Shown: positions 1-8,138 of the stretch, piece after piece
Position numbering within the stretch: position 1 is the stretch's first letter
How the letters are laid out: each line of letters begins with the position of its first letter
Assembly (NCBI RefSeq): GCF_028464145.1
Contig: NZ_JAQPCG010000009.1
Span: 148,627-212,626, forward strand
Reading direction: 5' to 3'
DNA from: Maribacter sp. PR1
Lineage (GTDB): Bacteria; Bacteroidota; Bacteroidia; Flavobacteriales; Flavobacteriaceae
Length of the DNA stretch: 64,000 nucleotides
The notes under the pieces: generated by a model
Told to the model about the DNA's origin: nothing
Databases searched by the model: none
Seen by the model: the letters and a program-made list of their open reading frames with translations, nothing else
Translations under genes and position numbers: made by a program

Positions 1-117
1 GTCACCTACAAATATCCATTTGGTATCATCCGTGCAGTATTGAAGAAATTCTTCATAATTCCCTTTGGAAACAGCTTCATTTGCTTTCTGTAGAATTATT
101 TTATTGGTATCTGTCAT
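1..117 (-). CDS. NTF2/SnoaL-like protein (partial, runs off window start)
   Basis: Only the first 39 codons are present, from an ATG ending at position 117. The peptide begins MTDTNKIILQKANEAVSKG and continues with a helix and a YCTDDTKWIFVGD segment. That is the first helix and strand typical of NTF2-like (SnoaL) alpha+beta cone proteins, which are small ligand-binding or enzymatic folds. It is nearly identical to the start of the decayed gene at 9977-10342, so the two are paralogues or copies. The C-terminal part lies outside the window and function cannot be inferred. Family assignment rests mainly on that similarity and is moderate. Confidence 0.6.
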   Translation of the reverse strand, partial: MTDTNKIILQKANEAVSKGNYEEFLQYCTDDTKWIFVGD

Positions 118-218
118 AATAGTGTTCTGTATTTACATTATTAATATCCATCTGCATTTTGAAATAATAGAATATCATGAAAATTTCAATAGATAAAAAA
201 ATTTAATTGATTGTTACT

Positions 219-1094
219 CTAATTCAGGAAATCCGAGATTGCCCTTGTCATTTGTTCGGGTCTCTCCTCTTGAAGAAAATGACCGCAATCCTTAATTTCC
301 ATCATTTCATGTTCATGAGCATTATGGGACAGAAAATTGTCCAGAATGTCATAATTAGCGGATGATGCAATTCCCATTGTTGGATTTTTAATTTTAGAAG
401 AGGTTTTCTGTTCTGCAATATCTTGACCAAAGGTTTGGTACCAGGCATTGGCAGCTGTTATATTTTCCTTATGGTTATAGTGTTTAAGGTAGACTGATCG
501 GTCAAAATCACTGATGCCCTTTTTATTGATGAGCAACTTTTCAAACAGGTGGTCCAACAACAACCCAAAACGTCCTTCCAGTAGCTGTGCTGGGAGATCG
601 TTTAACTGGTTAAAAGCCACCCACCAAGGGTACACAGGAGTCCCTACGGGCAACATGGGCAGCCGATACATATTTTCATCAGGGGGAGGCGTATCCAGAA
701 GGATCAGTTTATCAATGTTTTCTGGATGATTGACAGCAAACGAGTATGCAACATTGGCTCCAATGTCATGTCCTACTATATGCACCCTATCATATCCTAA
801 AGCTGCTACCAATTCCATGATATCATCGGCCATATTCTTCTTGGAATATCCTTCTTCAGGTTTATCACTATCGCCCATCCCACGCAGATCGACCGTAATT
901 ACACTATATTTTTCGGCCAAGAAGGGCATAATATGGTGGTATGACCACCAGGTCTGGGGCCAACCCGGTAACAATATCAATGGATTGCCGCTTCCTCCCG
1001 TGACATAGTGGATGTTTATGCCATTGACCTTTTGCAAGCGACTGGAAAAACCTGGTATTTGTTTTATAAGACTTTCTGTTGCGTATGGATTCAT
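219..1094 (-). CDS. alpha/beta hydrolase, epoxide hydrolase / haloalkane dehalogenase type
   Basis: A 291-residue cytoplasmic alpha/beta hydrolase with no signal peptide. Seen motifs: the oxyanion segment LLPGWPQTWW near residues 41-50, the nucleophile elbow GHDIGA near 108-113, and the C-terminal catalytic His in CGHFLQEE near 272. An Asp at the nucleophile position, rather than Ser, is the hallmark of epoxide hydrolases and haloalkane dehalogenases, so hydrolysis of an epoxide or a C-halogen bond through an alkyl-enzyme ester is likely. The substrate is unknown. It lies 12 bp downstream of a TetR gene on the same strand, so the two are probably co-transcribed and the regulator likely controls it. 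Confidence 0.85.
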   Translation of the reverse strand: MNPYATESLIKQIPGFSSRLQKVNGINIHYVTGGSGNPLILLPGWPQTWWSYHHIMPFLAEKYSVITVDLRGMGDSDKPEEGYSKKNMADDIMELVAALGYDRVHIVGHDIGANVAYSFAVNHPENIDKLILLDTPPPDENMYRLPMLPVGTPVYPWWVAFNQLNDLPAQLLEGRFGLLLDHLFEKLLINKKGISDFDRSVYLKHYNHKENITAANAWYQTFGQDIAEQKTSSKIKNPTMGIASSANYDILDNFLSHNAHEHEMMEIKDCGHFLQEERPEQMTRAISDFLN

Positions 1095-1106
1095 ATTAAT
1101 ATGGTT

Positions 1107-1664
1107 TTATTCATTTAATCCGATGGCGCCCTTAAAGGAGATCCATGCGAAATTCCTACTATCGTTTTTGGCAACATCCCCGGATTCGACGGCGTAGATT
1201 GCAGTCTCAATGACCGATCCGAACAAATTGAAAATCCAGGGGATGGTCAGTTCGGTGTTGATGCGTTCAGCCTTTTGAAGGTCCTTGATAAGGTTAAACC
1301 ATTTTGATTTGACATCATCGGATTCAAATTCCTTTTTTCTGTCCAAATCAGAGAAGTTACTGCGTTCGTAGATTCTTTTAACGAATGCATAATTGGCCCC
1401 TTGCTCAATAGCGGCAAAAAGCATGTTCCTTATTTTTTTAATGGGGCCCGGGTCACTTTCATAAGCTATTATCATAGCCTTGTTACAACTGACCAACATC
1501 TCGTTTTTGCACGATTCGATCAAGTCATCACGATTTTCAAAATAGCGATGCAGTGTTCTACGGGAAACCCCAGCTTCTTCGGCAACCTTCTCCAAGGTAT
1601 CCGACGGGTTGTTCCTAAAACATCTCACTGCGGCAGTTATAATTTTCGCTCTAGTGCTTTCCAT
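1107..1664 (-). CDS. TetR/AcrR family transcriptional regulator
   Basis: A 185-residue protein with an N-terminal TetR helix-turn-helix at about residues 10-50 (EKVAEEAGVSRRTLHRYFEN) and a divergent C-terminal ligand-binding domain. The family normally represses its own operon and releases DNA on binding a small hydrophobic ligand. It is the first gene of a two-gene unit with the epoxide-hydrolase-like gene. Inverted repeats at 1682-1703 and 1704-1728, just upstream of its start, are candidate operators. The ATG ending at 1664 is the only sensible start. The ligand is unknown. Confidence 0.88.
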   Translation of the reverse strand: MESTRAKIITAAVRCFRNNPSDTLEKVAEEAGVSRRTLHRYFENRDDLIESCKNEMLVSCNKAMIIAYESDPGPIKKIRNMLFAAIEQGANYAFVKRIYERSNFSDLDRKKEFESDDVKSKWFNLIKDLQKAERINTELTIPWIFNLFGSVIETAIYAVESGDVAKNDSRNFAWISFKGAIGLNE

Positions 1665-1681
1665 GACCCAAATTTATGAAA

Positions 1682-1703
1682 TATGTCTCAAATATGTGAC
1701 ATA
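1682..1703. promoter_or_regulatory. inverted repeat upstream of the TetR gene (candidate operator)
   Basis: TATGTC and GACATA arms at 1682-1687 and 1698-1703 are separated by 10 bp and begin 18 bp upstream of the TetR start codon. Length and position suit an autorepressor operator. This is inference from symmetry only. Confidence 0.4.
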
Positions 1704-1728
1704 CTACTAAAATTAAATTTATTAGTAG
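1704..1728. repeat. inverted repeat CTACTAA/TTAGTAG
   Basis: Perfect 7-bp arms (1704-1710 and 1722-1728) surround an 11-bp AT-rich spacer, immediately next to the previous inverted repeat. It may be a second operator half or a weak AT-rich hairpin. A further hairpin CCGAAAA-TATC-TTTTCGG lies at 1746-1763, downstream of the Fur gene, and could help end its transcript. Confidence 0.35.
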
Positions 1729-1846
1729 TTTGATGTATTCCACAACCGAAAATATCTTTTCGGTAATTTAAACGCCATTCACAAGGTTCTAGGAGACTGA
1801 TGCATGGAAGAATACACGGAACGCTTTACGAAAAAAGAAGGTAATC

Positions 1847-2227
1847 TTAAGAACAGTTGTTACAAAAACCGGAAATGACAAGATTATGAACTTTGGCAAC
1901 ATAGCCTTCCGGTAACGGCACGGCCAAATCCCTTTCCAAACACTCGACCTTACCGCAGTGCAAACATCTGAAGTGAATATGATTATGGGAATGCACTTGT
2001 TTCTTCCCACTGCAATTGTGGCAAATTGCAAAATATTGTTTTCCATCATCCCCAATGACCTTGTGCACTTTTCCATCCTCACAGAACCTATTCAGTACTC
2101 TGTAAATGGTGGCCCTGTCGATATCGGAACCAATATTTTCTTGTATCATATCGTGGCTCAGTGCATTTCCAGATGATTTGAGAACTTCAAAAATTTCCGC
2201 TGTTGAGTGTGTATTTCTACGCTTCAT
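1847..2227 (-). CDS. Fur family transcriptional repressor
   Basis: A 126-residue Fur-superfamily metalloregulator. The winged helix lies at about residues 10-65 (DRATIYRVLNRF recognition region). The metal-binding half is rich in His and Cys: a CHNC pair near 69-72, an HSHNHIHF segment, C88-x2-C91 in CLHCGKVEC, and a final CNNC near 122-125 that would form the structural zinc site. Whether it senses iron, zinc, peroxide or another metal cannot be decided by eye. It is divergent from a TrxR-like gene, with two related operator-like sequences between them, so it probably represses both itself and that operon. The start is the ATG ending at 2227. Confidence 0.88.
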   Translation of the reverse strand: MKRRNTHSTAEIFEVLKSSGNALSHDMIQENIGSDIDRATIYRVLNRFCEDGKVHKVIGDDGKQYFAICHNCSGKKQVHSHNHIHFRCLHCGKVECLERDLAVPLPEGYVAKVHNLVISGFCNNCS

Positions 2228-2233
2228 ATTTTT

Positions 2234-2252
2234 ATTGCGACTCTATTGCAAT
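2234..2252. promoter_or_regulatory. Fur-family operator candidate, copy 1
   Basis: Imperfect palindrome ATTGCGACTCTATTGCAAT ends 7 bp upstream of the Fur start. Outer arms ATTGC/GCAAT are perfect. It shares TGCGAC-N4-TTGC with the second copy at 2287-2305, which supports a common binding protein, most simply the adjacent Fur homologue. Confidence 0.55.
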
Positions 2253-2286
2253 ATTACAAAAACAATACTACATTTGAAAGATTTAT

Positions 2287-2305
2287 AATGCGACCTTGTT
2301 GCGAT
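2287..2305. promoter_or_regulatory. Fur-family operator candidate, copy 2
   Basis: The sequence AATGCGACCTTGTTGCGAT repeats the TGCGAC-N4-TTGC core of copy 1, with starts 53 bp apart (about five helical turns). It lies about 50 bp upstream of the TrxR-like gene and would overlap its promoter. Confidence 0.55.
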
Positions 2306-2356
2306 AATATTTGATGGATAGGAAGTGAATCTATTAGGCTTACTAAATAAAATAAG

Positions 2357-3265
2357 ATGACGGATACGAACAGTTTTGATGCGATCATAGTTGGCGGGAG
2401 CTATGCAGGTCTTTCAGCTGCAATGGCTTTGGGGCGTTCCTTGCGCCATGTTTTACTAATTGACAGCGGCATGCCTTGCAATGAAAGCACACCACATTCA
2501 CACAACTTTTTAACACAGGACGGAAAAACACCAAAAGAGATTTCAATGCTTTCCAAGCATCAAGTTGAAAAATATGGTACGGTTAAATTTTACAATGGGA
2601 TTGCCAGTAGTGGGAGGAAAAGAAAAAATGGCTTTGAAATCACAACAGACACAGGGAATAAATTCAATGCTAAACAATTGATTTTTGCAACAGGGATAAA
2701 AGACATGATGCCAGACATAAAGGGATTTGCAGAATGTTGGGGTATTTCTATTATCCATTGCCCTTATTGCCATGGTTATGAATACCGCAACCAAAACACG
2801 GCCATTATTGCAAACGGGGCAAAAGCATTCCACCTTGCTTCATTGGTCAAAAATCTAACAGATAACATTACGATTTTGACCACGGAAACGGCTGACTTTA
2901 ATTCAGAACAACTTGATAAACTAAACAAGCACGGTATAAAAATCATAGAAACAAAAATTTCCGAATTTGAACACAAGAATGGACACCTACGAAATATAGT
3001 TTTTGACGACACCACTAAAATATCTTTTGATGCTGCATATGCTGCGGTTCCTTTTATACAACATTCAGATATTCCGGTTTCTCTTGGTTGTGAACTTACC
3101 GAACATGGCTATATAAAAGTTGATAATTTCCAAAAAACTACCGTACCGGGTATCTATGCCTGCGGTGATAATTCAAATATGATGCGTTCCATTGCCAATG
3201 CCGTTTATAGTGGCAATATAACGGGAGCAGTGGTAAACGGAGAACTATCAAATGAGCAATTTTAA
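2357..3265 (+). CDS. FAD/NAD(P)-dependent oxidoreductase, thioredoxin reductase-like
   Basis: A 302-residue low-molecular-weight thioredoxin-reductase-type flavoprotein. An N-terminal FAD dinucleotide fold carries GGSYAG at 13-18. A redox-active CPYC pair sits at 135-138 in HCPYCHGYEYR. The C-terminal FAD signature is IYACGDN near 270. Such enzymes pass electrons from NAD(P)H through FAD to a disulfide partner, but no thioredoxin lies nearby. It heads a unit with a small Cys-containing protein (interrupted by TGA) and a methyltransferase, opposite a Fur repressor, so a role in metal, metalloid or redox stress is plausible but inferred. Confidence 0.85.
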   Translation: MTDTNSFDAIIVGGSYAGLSAAMALGRSLRHVLLIDSGMPCNESTPHSHNFLTQDGKTPKEISMLSKHQVEKYGTVKFYNGIASSGRKRKNGFEITTDTGNKFNAKQLIFATGIKDMMPDIKGFAECWGISIIHCPYCHGYEYRNQNTAIIANGAKAFHLASLVKNLTDNITILTTETADFNSEQLDKLNKHGIKIIETKISEFEHKNGHLRNIVFDDTTKISFDAAYAAVPFIQHSDIPVSLGCELTEHGYIKVDNFQKTTVPGIYACGDNSNMMRSIANAVYSGNITGAVVNGELSNEQF

Positions 3266-3280
3266 TACAAAACCATATCG

Positions 3281-3526
3281 ATGATAGAAGTTTTTATAAC
3301 AGACATTCAAAATAAAGCCCAAGCAGATCGTGTTTTAAATATAATCAAAACTGAAACCGCTGACTTGAAAATCAACTACGATTTAAACGAGACAGCTTTA
3401 TCATTTCCTTGAGGAAATACAATTTTAAGAATGGAAGGAGATGTAATCAATTCCGATGAAATTATAGCAATCGTAAAGGGATCAGGTTTTAAATGTGAAG
3501 TTTTGAAAGACAAAATTTGCAAATAA
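3281..3526 (+). pseudogene. small HMA-like protein interrupted by in-frame TGA at codon 44
   Basis: Reading from ATG 3281 gives 43 codons (MIEVFITDIQNKAQADRVLN and on), a TGA at 3410-3412, then 37 further in-frame codons (GNTILRMEGDVINSDEI to LKDKICK) ending in TAA at 3524-3526. Both halves fit one 81-residue alpha/beta protein whose strand-helix-strand order resembles heavy-metal-associated domains, with Cys residues near the end. The stop is therefore either a nonsense mutation or recoding. The next gene also carries an in-frame stop, which favours decay. It sits 15 bp after the TrxR-like gene. Confidence 0.6.
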
Positions 3527-3581
3527 TCTAAGGGTAACTATGACAGAATTTTGGGAATCAAGTTTTCGGGACAAGTAAGAA

Positions 3582-4166
3582 ATGTGGGGATGGAAACCAG
3601 CGGATTCAGCAATTGAAACTGTAGCTTTATTTAAGAAAAACGGTTTAAATAAAATCTTGGTACCGGGGTTTGGTTATGGAAGAAATGCCAAGATTTTTGT
3701 CGACAATGGATTTGAGGTAGCTGGAATTGAGATTTCCGAAACTGCAATTGCAATGGCAAACGAGCATTTGGGAGAACATATAAAAATACATCATGGACCT
3801 ACCAGTTCAATGCCGTTTGATCAAGAAGTGTATGATGGAATATTCAGCTATTCTTTGATCCATTTATTGAACCCCAAAGAACGAACCAAGTTGATAAAGG
3901 ATTGCTATAACCAACTGAGACCCGGCGGCTATATGGTTTTTGTATCCATCTCGAAAAAGGATTTTAGATATGGTGAAGGGGAAGAAATAGGCAAAGACAC
4001 ATTCAAAAAGAATTATGGTGTTACCCTATTTTTTTATGATTCGGAGTCAATTCGATTGGATTTTGGCAATTATGGCCTAGTGGAGGCCAAGGAAATTAGG
4101 GAACCCATAAGGAATTTGGGAGACCACCCCTCACAACGGTTTTGGTATATTATCTGCAAAAAGTGA
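3582..4166 (+). CDS. class I SAM-dependent methyltransferase (possible 5' nonsense lesion)
   Basis: A 194-residue Rossmann-fold methyltransferase. The SAM-binding motif I is VPGFGYGRN near residues 27-35; the acidic loop is EVAGIEIS and motif IV is YDGIFSYSLIHLL. Related proteins start further upstream. Here ATG 3540 opens MTEFWESSFRDK, followed by TAA at 3576-3578 and then EMWGWKP in the same frame. A CAA-to-TAA change at codon 13 would explain this, so the gene may be broken or may initiate at 3582 and lose 14 residues. The substrate is unknown. It is the last gene of the Fur-linked unit. Confidence 0.7.
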   Translation: MWGWKPADSAIETVALFKKNGLNKILVPGFGYGRNAKIFVDNGFEVAGIEISETAIAMANEHLGEHIKIHHGPTSSMPFDQEVYDGIFSYSLIHLLNPKERTKLIKDCYNQLRPGGYMVFVSISKKDFRYGEGEEIGKDTFKKNYGVTLFFYDSESIRLDFGNYGLVEAKEIREPIRNLGDHPSQRFWYIICKK

Positions 4167-4324
4167 TTGGTAAAAAAGTCATTTGAATACTAATATAGTG
4201 TTCGCCTAAAGCTTGATGGGCTTACAACCCTTCATGATATAGTATGAAAAGCCACTCCCCTATTCTATAATTGTTTGTATAGAAAACTCACAATTATCAT
4301 AGCCTTCCTGCCATTTATATTTCT

Positions 4325-4843
4325 TCATCTTCTTGAATCTGTTGTTGCTTGAAATAAACCGATATAGGAGTTTTTATAAGGCGCTGGCAGTCCATTTGTA
4401 TTTTTTAAATACACCAATCCCAAAAAATCAAAACCACATTTTTCGTAATAGCTTATGAGTCCAGGGTTGTTTCCAACGGTATCCATGCGGATATATTTTT
4501 TGTCATTCTCCTTGGCGTATTTTTTTGCCCATTTCAGAATCTTCCTAACTAAATTTTGCCCCCTAAAATTTGGATTGGTCGCAATACGATGAAGGTAAAT
4601 AGAAAGATCATTATTTCGTTCTTCCCAAATTTGCGCATCATCAAAAGTTATCGCCCATACACAAGCAACTTGGTTATCAATCAATAGTTTCCATTGTCTA
4701 TTTTCAGAAATCTCTGTTTTAATGAGTTTGCTTTCAAACTCCGGCCAATGCATGGTAAACTTGGTTTTTTGAAAATCCCGCGCAACTTTGTAGAGACGAA
4801 ATATTTCATCTATATCATCCGTATCACAGTTCTTTATTTCCAT
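4325..4843 (-). CDS. GNAT family N-acetyltransferase
   Basis: A 172-residue acetyltransferase of the GNAT fold. The acetyl-CoA pyrophosphate loop is RIATNPNFRGQNLVRKILKW near residues 89-108, followed by the typical NNPGLISYYEKCGF segment of motif B. The substrate cannot be read from the sequence. It is a stand-alone gene, divergent from the TetR/SDR pair that begins at 5016 and convergent with the methyltransferase gene ending at 4166. Confidence 0.85.
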   Translation of the reverse strand: MEIKNCDTDDIDEIFRLYKVARDFQKTKFTMHWPEFESKLIKTEISENRQWKLLIDNQVACVWAITFDDAQIWEERNNDLSIYLHRIATNPNFRGQNLVRKILKWAKKYAKENDKKYIRMDTVGNNPGLISYYEKCGFDFLGLVYLKNTNGLPAPYKNSYIGLFQATTDSRR

Positions 4844-4995
4844 AACTTCCTATTAATTGGCTTGTTTACATTGTATTGGGGCGCTCAAGAAACCTAGTGT
4901 TGTTGTACATCCTTGCAGCTAGTACTTTCAGATAGCAAGCACTTCCCGATAAATATAAAAAAAACTTTGGAGTAATCTTTTAGATATTTATTATT

Positions 4996-5015
4996 TTTGT
5001 AATGAATATTACAAA
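4996..5015. promoter_or_regulatory. TetR operator candidate (palindrome)
   Basis: TTTGTAATGAATATTACAAA has perfect 8-bp arms (TTTGTAAT/ATTACAAA) around a 4-bp centre and abuts the start codon of the TetR gene. A related sequence at 5613-5632 precedes the SDR gene. Confidence 0.6.
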
Positions 5016-5597
5016 ATGAAAGGAAGACCAAGTATTCATCAAGACAAGGACGTAATCCGAAAGGCCCAAGAATTATTTTGGGAAAAAGGATTTAATGCCA
5101 CTTCCCTCTCTGAGTTGAGCAAAGCAACCGGTGCAGGAGCCGGGAGCCTTTATAACACGTTCAAAGGAGGAAAAAAGGAACTTTTTAAAAAATCACTCCA
5201 ACAGCGAAGAGAGGATTTAAAGGAGTTCAGTCTTCAATTGGAAAATAGCGATAATCCCCTGGAGTTGATCAAAAATCACTTTCGCACCATCGTTAATGCT
5301 GACCATAGGTCCCATTTAAGGGGTTGCATTGTGGCCAATACCATCATTGAAATGACCTTTATTGATGATGAATTGGAGAATGAAGCGATAGAAATTTTAA
5401 AAGAAACAGAAAAGCTGTACACGGCTACCATTCTAGAAGAACAAAAAAAAGGAAATATTAAATCAAAAATACCGGCAACTACATTAGGGAAATATCTAAT
5501 AAGCCTTTGGTGCGGAATCAACTCATTACGGCGAATTTATCCAGATCAAGAAATTTTGGAACAGCAAATTGAATTACAGCTACAAATAATCAACTAA
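5016..5597 (+). CDS. TetR/AcrR family transcriptional regulator
   Basis: A 193-residue TetR protein beginning MKGRPSIHQDKDVIRKAQEL. The DNA-binding domain spans residues 8-55 with GFNATSLSELSKATGAGAGS and SLYNTFKGGKKELFKKS, typical of the AcrR/YxaF-like branch that often controls an adjacent dehydrogenase. The ligand-binding domain follows. The SDR gene begins 41 bp downstream on the same strand. Palindromic or related sites directly before each start codon suggest that it represses both itself and the SDR. Confidence 0.88.
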   Translation: MKGRPSIHQDKDVIRKAQELFWEKGFNATSLSELSKATGAGAGSLYNTFKGGKKELFKKSLQQRREDLKEFSLQLENSDNPLELIKNHFRTIVNADHRSHLRGCIVANTIIEMTFIDDELENEAIEILKETEKLYTATILEEQKKGNIKSKIPATTLGKYLISLWCGINSLRRIYPDQEILEQQIELQLQIIN

Positions 5598-5612
5598 AAA
5601 AATTTAATTATT

Positions 5613-5632
5613 TTTTTAATAATCGTTACAAA
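5613..5632. promoter_or_regulatory. second TetR operator candidate upstream of SDR
   Basis: TTTTTAATAATCGTTACAAA matches the upstream palindrome at 15 of 20 positions and ends 6 bp before the SDR start codon. Having the same half-site (TTACAAA) in both places suggests one regulator for the two genes. Confidence 0.45.
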
Positions 5633-5638
5633 AATAAA

Positions 5639-6430
5639 ATGGATTTAAAATTAAAAGGGAAAAGAGCATTTATTAGTGGATCGACACAAGGCATTGGCTT
5701 TGCCATTGCACAACAATTATTAAAAGAAGGGGTTGATGTAACCATAAACGGAAGACACAAATTAAGGACGGAAAAGTCAAAAGAAAAACTACAAGAGCGA
5801 TTCCCCAATGCAAACATATCAGCAATATCAGCGGACTTTTCCAAGAAAGAGGAAGTCGAAGAACTTCTTACGCAACTTGAAGACATTGACATTTTGGTCA
5901 ACAATGTTGGAATCTTTGGGGTAAAGGACTTTGGGAGTATTACAGATGAAGACTGGTACCAGTACTTTGAAATTAATGTAATGAGCAGTGTCAGACTATC
6001 TCGCCAACTATTGCCCAAGATGCTGAATAAAGAATGGGGACGAATTATTTTTATCAGTAGTGAATCAGGAGTAAATATACCTGAAAACATGATCCATTAC
6101 GGAATGACAAAATCTGCAATGTCAGCCATTGCAAATGGACTTTCCAAGTTGACCAAAGGAACAGAGGTTACTGTGAACACTATTTTGGGCGGACCAACCT
6201 ATTCTGATGGGGTTGCAGAAGTAATTGAACAAATTGCAAGGGCTCAAGACTTGGATATTGAAGAAATGAAAACCGCAATTTTACAACAATCAAATCCTCA
6301 TATGCTATTACAGCGATTTATTGATCCAAGTGAAATAGCGCATTTAGTATCGTACGTATCCAGTCCTTTATCTCTTGCTACAAACGGAGCATCTTTAAGA
6401 GCAGATTCCGGAGCATTAAAAACCATTTGA
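5639..6430 (+). CDS. SDR family NAD(P)-dependent oxidoreductase
   Basis: A 263-residue classical short-chain dehydrogenase. The cofactor motif is GSTQGIG at 14-20, then NNVG near 88-91, a catalytic Ser in ISSESG near 139-144, and the YxxxK pair at Tyr154/Lys158 in HYGMTK. It would oxidize or reduce a hydroxyl or carbonyl group; the substrate is unknown. The C-terminal 110 residues have a clearly related, frameshifted copy at 12361-12738. It is likely regulated by the TetR gene just upstream. Confidence 0.88.
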   Translation: MDLKLKGKRAFISGSTQGIGFAIAQQLLKEGVDVTINGRHKLRTEKSKEKLQERFPNANISAISADFSKKEEVEELLTQLEDIDILVNNVGIFGVKDFGSITDEDWYQYFEINVMSSVRLSRQLLPKMLNKEWGRIIFISSESGVNIPENMIHYGMTKSAMSAIANGLSKLTKGTEVTVNTILGGPTYSDGVAEVIEQIARAQDLDIEEMKTAILQQSNPHMLLQRFIDPSEIAHLVSYVSSPLSLATNGASLRADSGALKTI

Positions 6431-6609
6431 GTTATAAGCGGAAAACATCAGCAAATCACTGTAATCTGATTCTTAAAATCCCTTAACGACCCTATTCTTA
6501 GTTAAGAATGTGCTCTGGAAATTCCTTGATTACAAACCGTTAATCGGAAAAAATCTTTTGGTATAAACCTCTTGATAATTTCAGGGAAGTGTTTCGCAGT
6601 ATCGAGGGC

Positions 6610-7035
6610 CTAACCGATATTCGTCTCCTCCTCCAATAGGTCATCCATAACCTTTTTGAGAAATTTTGTCTTGCTCTTCTTTACTTCCTTGAGAAACGGC
6701 GAACCATCATACGTATTGGAGATATTCCTCCCTCCCCATAGTGCAATTTCTATTAAGGCAGGTATTAAATCAACTCCTTTTGGGCTCAACCTATACAGTC
6801 CTTTTACCTTATTACCTGGGTAAGGTAATTTGATGATTATTCCGTTATCCTCTAATAGCTGTAATCTATTCGCCAATATATTCGTTGCTATTTTTTCCGC
6901 CGATTTTGTAAAATCCCCATAAGTACGGGATTTATGTAACATTAAATCCCTAACAATCAGTAATGACCATTTGTCTCCGAAAATATCCAATGACGAACTT
7001 ATAGGGCAATCGGAACGCATTTCAGTTGCTTTCAT
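6610..7035 (-). CDS. HxlR family transcriptional regulator
   Basis: A 141-residue winged-helix HxlR (DUF24) protein. CPISSSLDIFGDKWSLLIVRDL at the N-terminus carries the conserved single Cys and the GDKWSLLI signature. The recognition helix and wing follow (TNILANRLQLLEDNGIIIK, then YRLSPKGVDL). HxlR proteins sense reactive electrophiles or oxidants through that Cys. It is divergent from the NmrA-like quinone-reductase-type gene at 7172, with three evenly spaced copies of one operator between them, so it surely controls that promoter and itself. Confidence 0.9.
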   Translation of the reverse strand: MKATEMRSDCPISSSLDIFGDKWSLLIVRDLMLHKSRTYGDFTKSAEKIATNILANRLQLLEDNGIIIKLPYPGNKVKGLYRLSPKGVDLIPALIEIALWGGRNISNTYDGSPFLKEVKKSKTKFLKKVMDDLLEEETNIG

Positions 7036-7052
7036 AAATTTTGATGTTTTTT

Positions 7053-7136
7053 ACTTGCATATTGAAAGTAATTATATATTTTTGTACTTGCATTTTGCAA
7101 GTGTTTAAATTAATTCATCACTTGCACATTGAAAGC
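7053..7136. promoter_or_regulatory. three helically phased HxlR operator copies
   Basis: Three 17-bp copies: 7053-7069 (ACTTGCATATTGAAAGT), 7086-7102 (ACTTGCATTTTGCAAGT, a perfect 7-3-7 palindrome) and 7120-7136 (ACTTGCACATTGAAAGC). Their centres are 33 and 34 bp apart, about three helical turns, so bound dimers would lie on one DNA face. They fill the divergent region between the HxlR gene and the NmrA-like gene. Confidence 0.75.
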
Positions 7137-7171
7137 AAAATTAATTATTTAAAGTAAAAAGATATTACATC

Positions 7172-8041
7172 ATGACAAAAATTTTAGTTACGGGTGCCAC
7201 AGGCGTGGTTGGAAAAAGTACAATTGAACATTTGTTAAAGAAAAATGTTCCTGCAAGTCAAGTTATCGGACTTGCTCGGAATAAAGAAAAACTGAAAGAC
7301 TTAGCAGCGAAAGGCGTGGAAATACTTGAAGGTGATTATCTTGACTACAATTCCTTACTACGTGCATTTGAAGGTGTTGACAAAATAATGCTAACTAGTG
7401 CAATAGCTTTTACAGACCGATTTACTCAGCACTATAATGTTATTACCGCTGCGCGACAAATGGGCGTAAAGCACGTGTTCTATATGTCCATTATGCGCAA
7501 AGAAGGTTCCGGACGCATTATGTCCGAAGTCACGGAATCGGACCTTTTTACGGAACAAGTGCTCAAATCCTCAGGACTAGATTATACCATTTTATATCAT
7601 CCACCTTTTGCCGATCTTCTATCGTCCTACTATGGTCCCAATCCTTTCGAAACTGAAATACAAGTTCCGGCGAACAAGGGAAAAATGGCGCCTGCGACAA
7701 GAGATGAATTGGCGGAAGCCCACGCTGAAATACTTTCTACTCCAGGACATGAAAATAAAACGTATTCCTTAGGCGGATCCCATGCTATTTCGTTTTCCGA
7801 CATAGCAAAAATCCTATCGGAAATCAAAGGACAACCGGTTCCCTTTACCACCATTACAGCCCAAGATTATATTGATGGGATAGTTGGCCAAGGGGTCCCT
7901 CGTCATGTTGCCGAATTTATAACAGGTTGGGTATTGGCTATTGAAGGAGGTGAATTCGAACATCAATCAGGTGACTTAGAGCGATTATTAGGTAGAAAGA
8001 CAAAAACTTTCAAAGAGCTCATGGAACCAACTTTAGTTTAA
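7172..8041 (+). CDS. NmrA/QorB-like NAD(P)-binding oxidoreductase
   Basis: A 289-residue atypical SDR. The N-terminal motif TGATGVVGKS at 7-16 is the NAD(P)-binding loop, and KIMLTSAIAFTDR plus VFYMSIMRKEGSGRI fit the NmrA-like / QorB group that reduces quinones or acts as a redox sensor. The long C-terminal region is typical of the family. It is transcribed divergently from an HxlR regulator with three operator copies between, the arrangement seen for electrophile-inducible quinone reductases such as the qorB/qorR pair. The substrate is inferred, not shown. Confidence 0.8.
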   Translation: MTKILVTGATGVVGKSTIEHLLKKNVPASQVIGLARNKEKLKDLAAKGVEILEGDYLDYNSLLRAFEGVDKIMLTSAIAFTDRFTQHYNVITAARQMGVKHVFYMSIMRKEGSGRIMSEVTESDLFTEQVLKSSGLDYTILYHPPFADLLSSYYGPNPFETEIQVPANKGKMAPATRDELAEAHAEILSTPGHENKTYSLGGSHAISFSDIAKILSEIKGQPVPFTTITAQDYIDGIVGQGVPRHVAEFITGWVLAIEGGEFEHQSGDLERLLGRKTKTFKELMEPTLV

Positions 8042-8061
8042 AATAATTCCAAGTTTTAATA

Positions 8062-8103
8062 AACGAAGTGGCAGAGAATATATGTTTTCAGCCACTTCGC
8101 TTT
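8062..8103 (+). terminator. rho-independent-like terminator
   Basis: Perfect 9-bp stem CGAAGTGGC (8064-8072) / GCCACTTCG (8091-8099) with an 18-nt loop and a short T run (CTTTAA), directly after the NmrA-like gene. Confidence 0.65.
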
Positions 8104-8138
8104 AATGCTAACAAAGTAAGACTCTAAAAAAGAAGCAC

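Noticed and set aside
1789..2082. 97-codon frame overlapping the Fur gene
   Set aside because: A shadow in another frame of a gene with clear Fur motifs.
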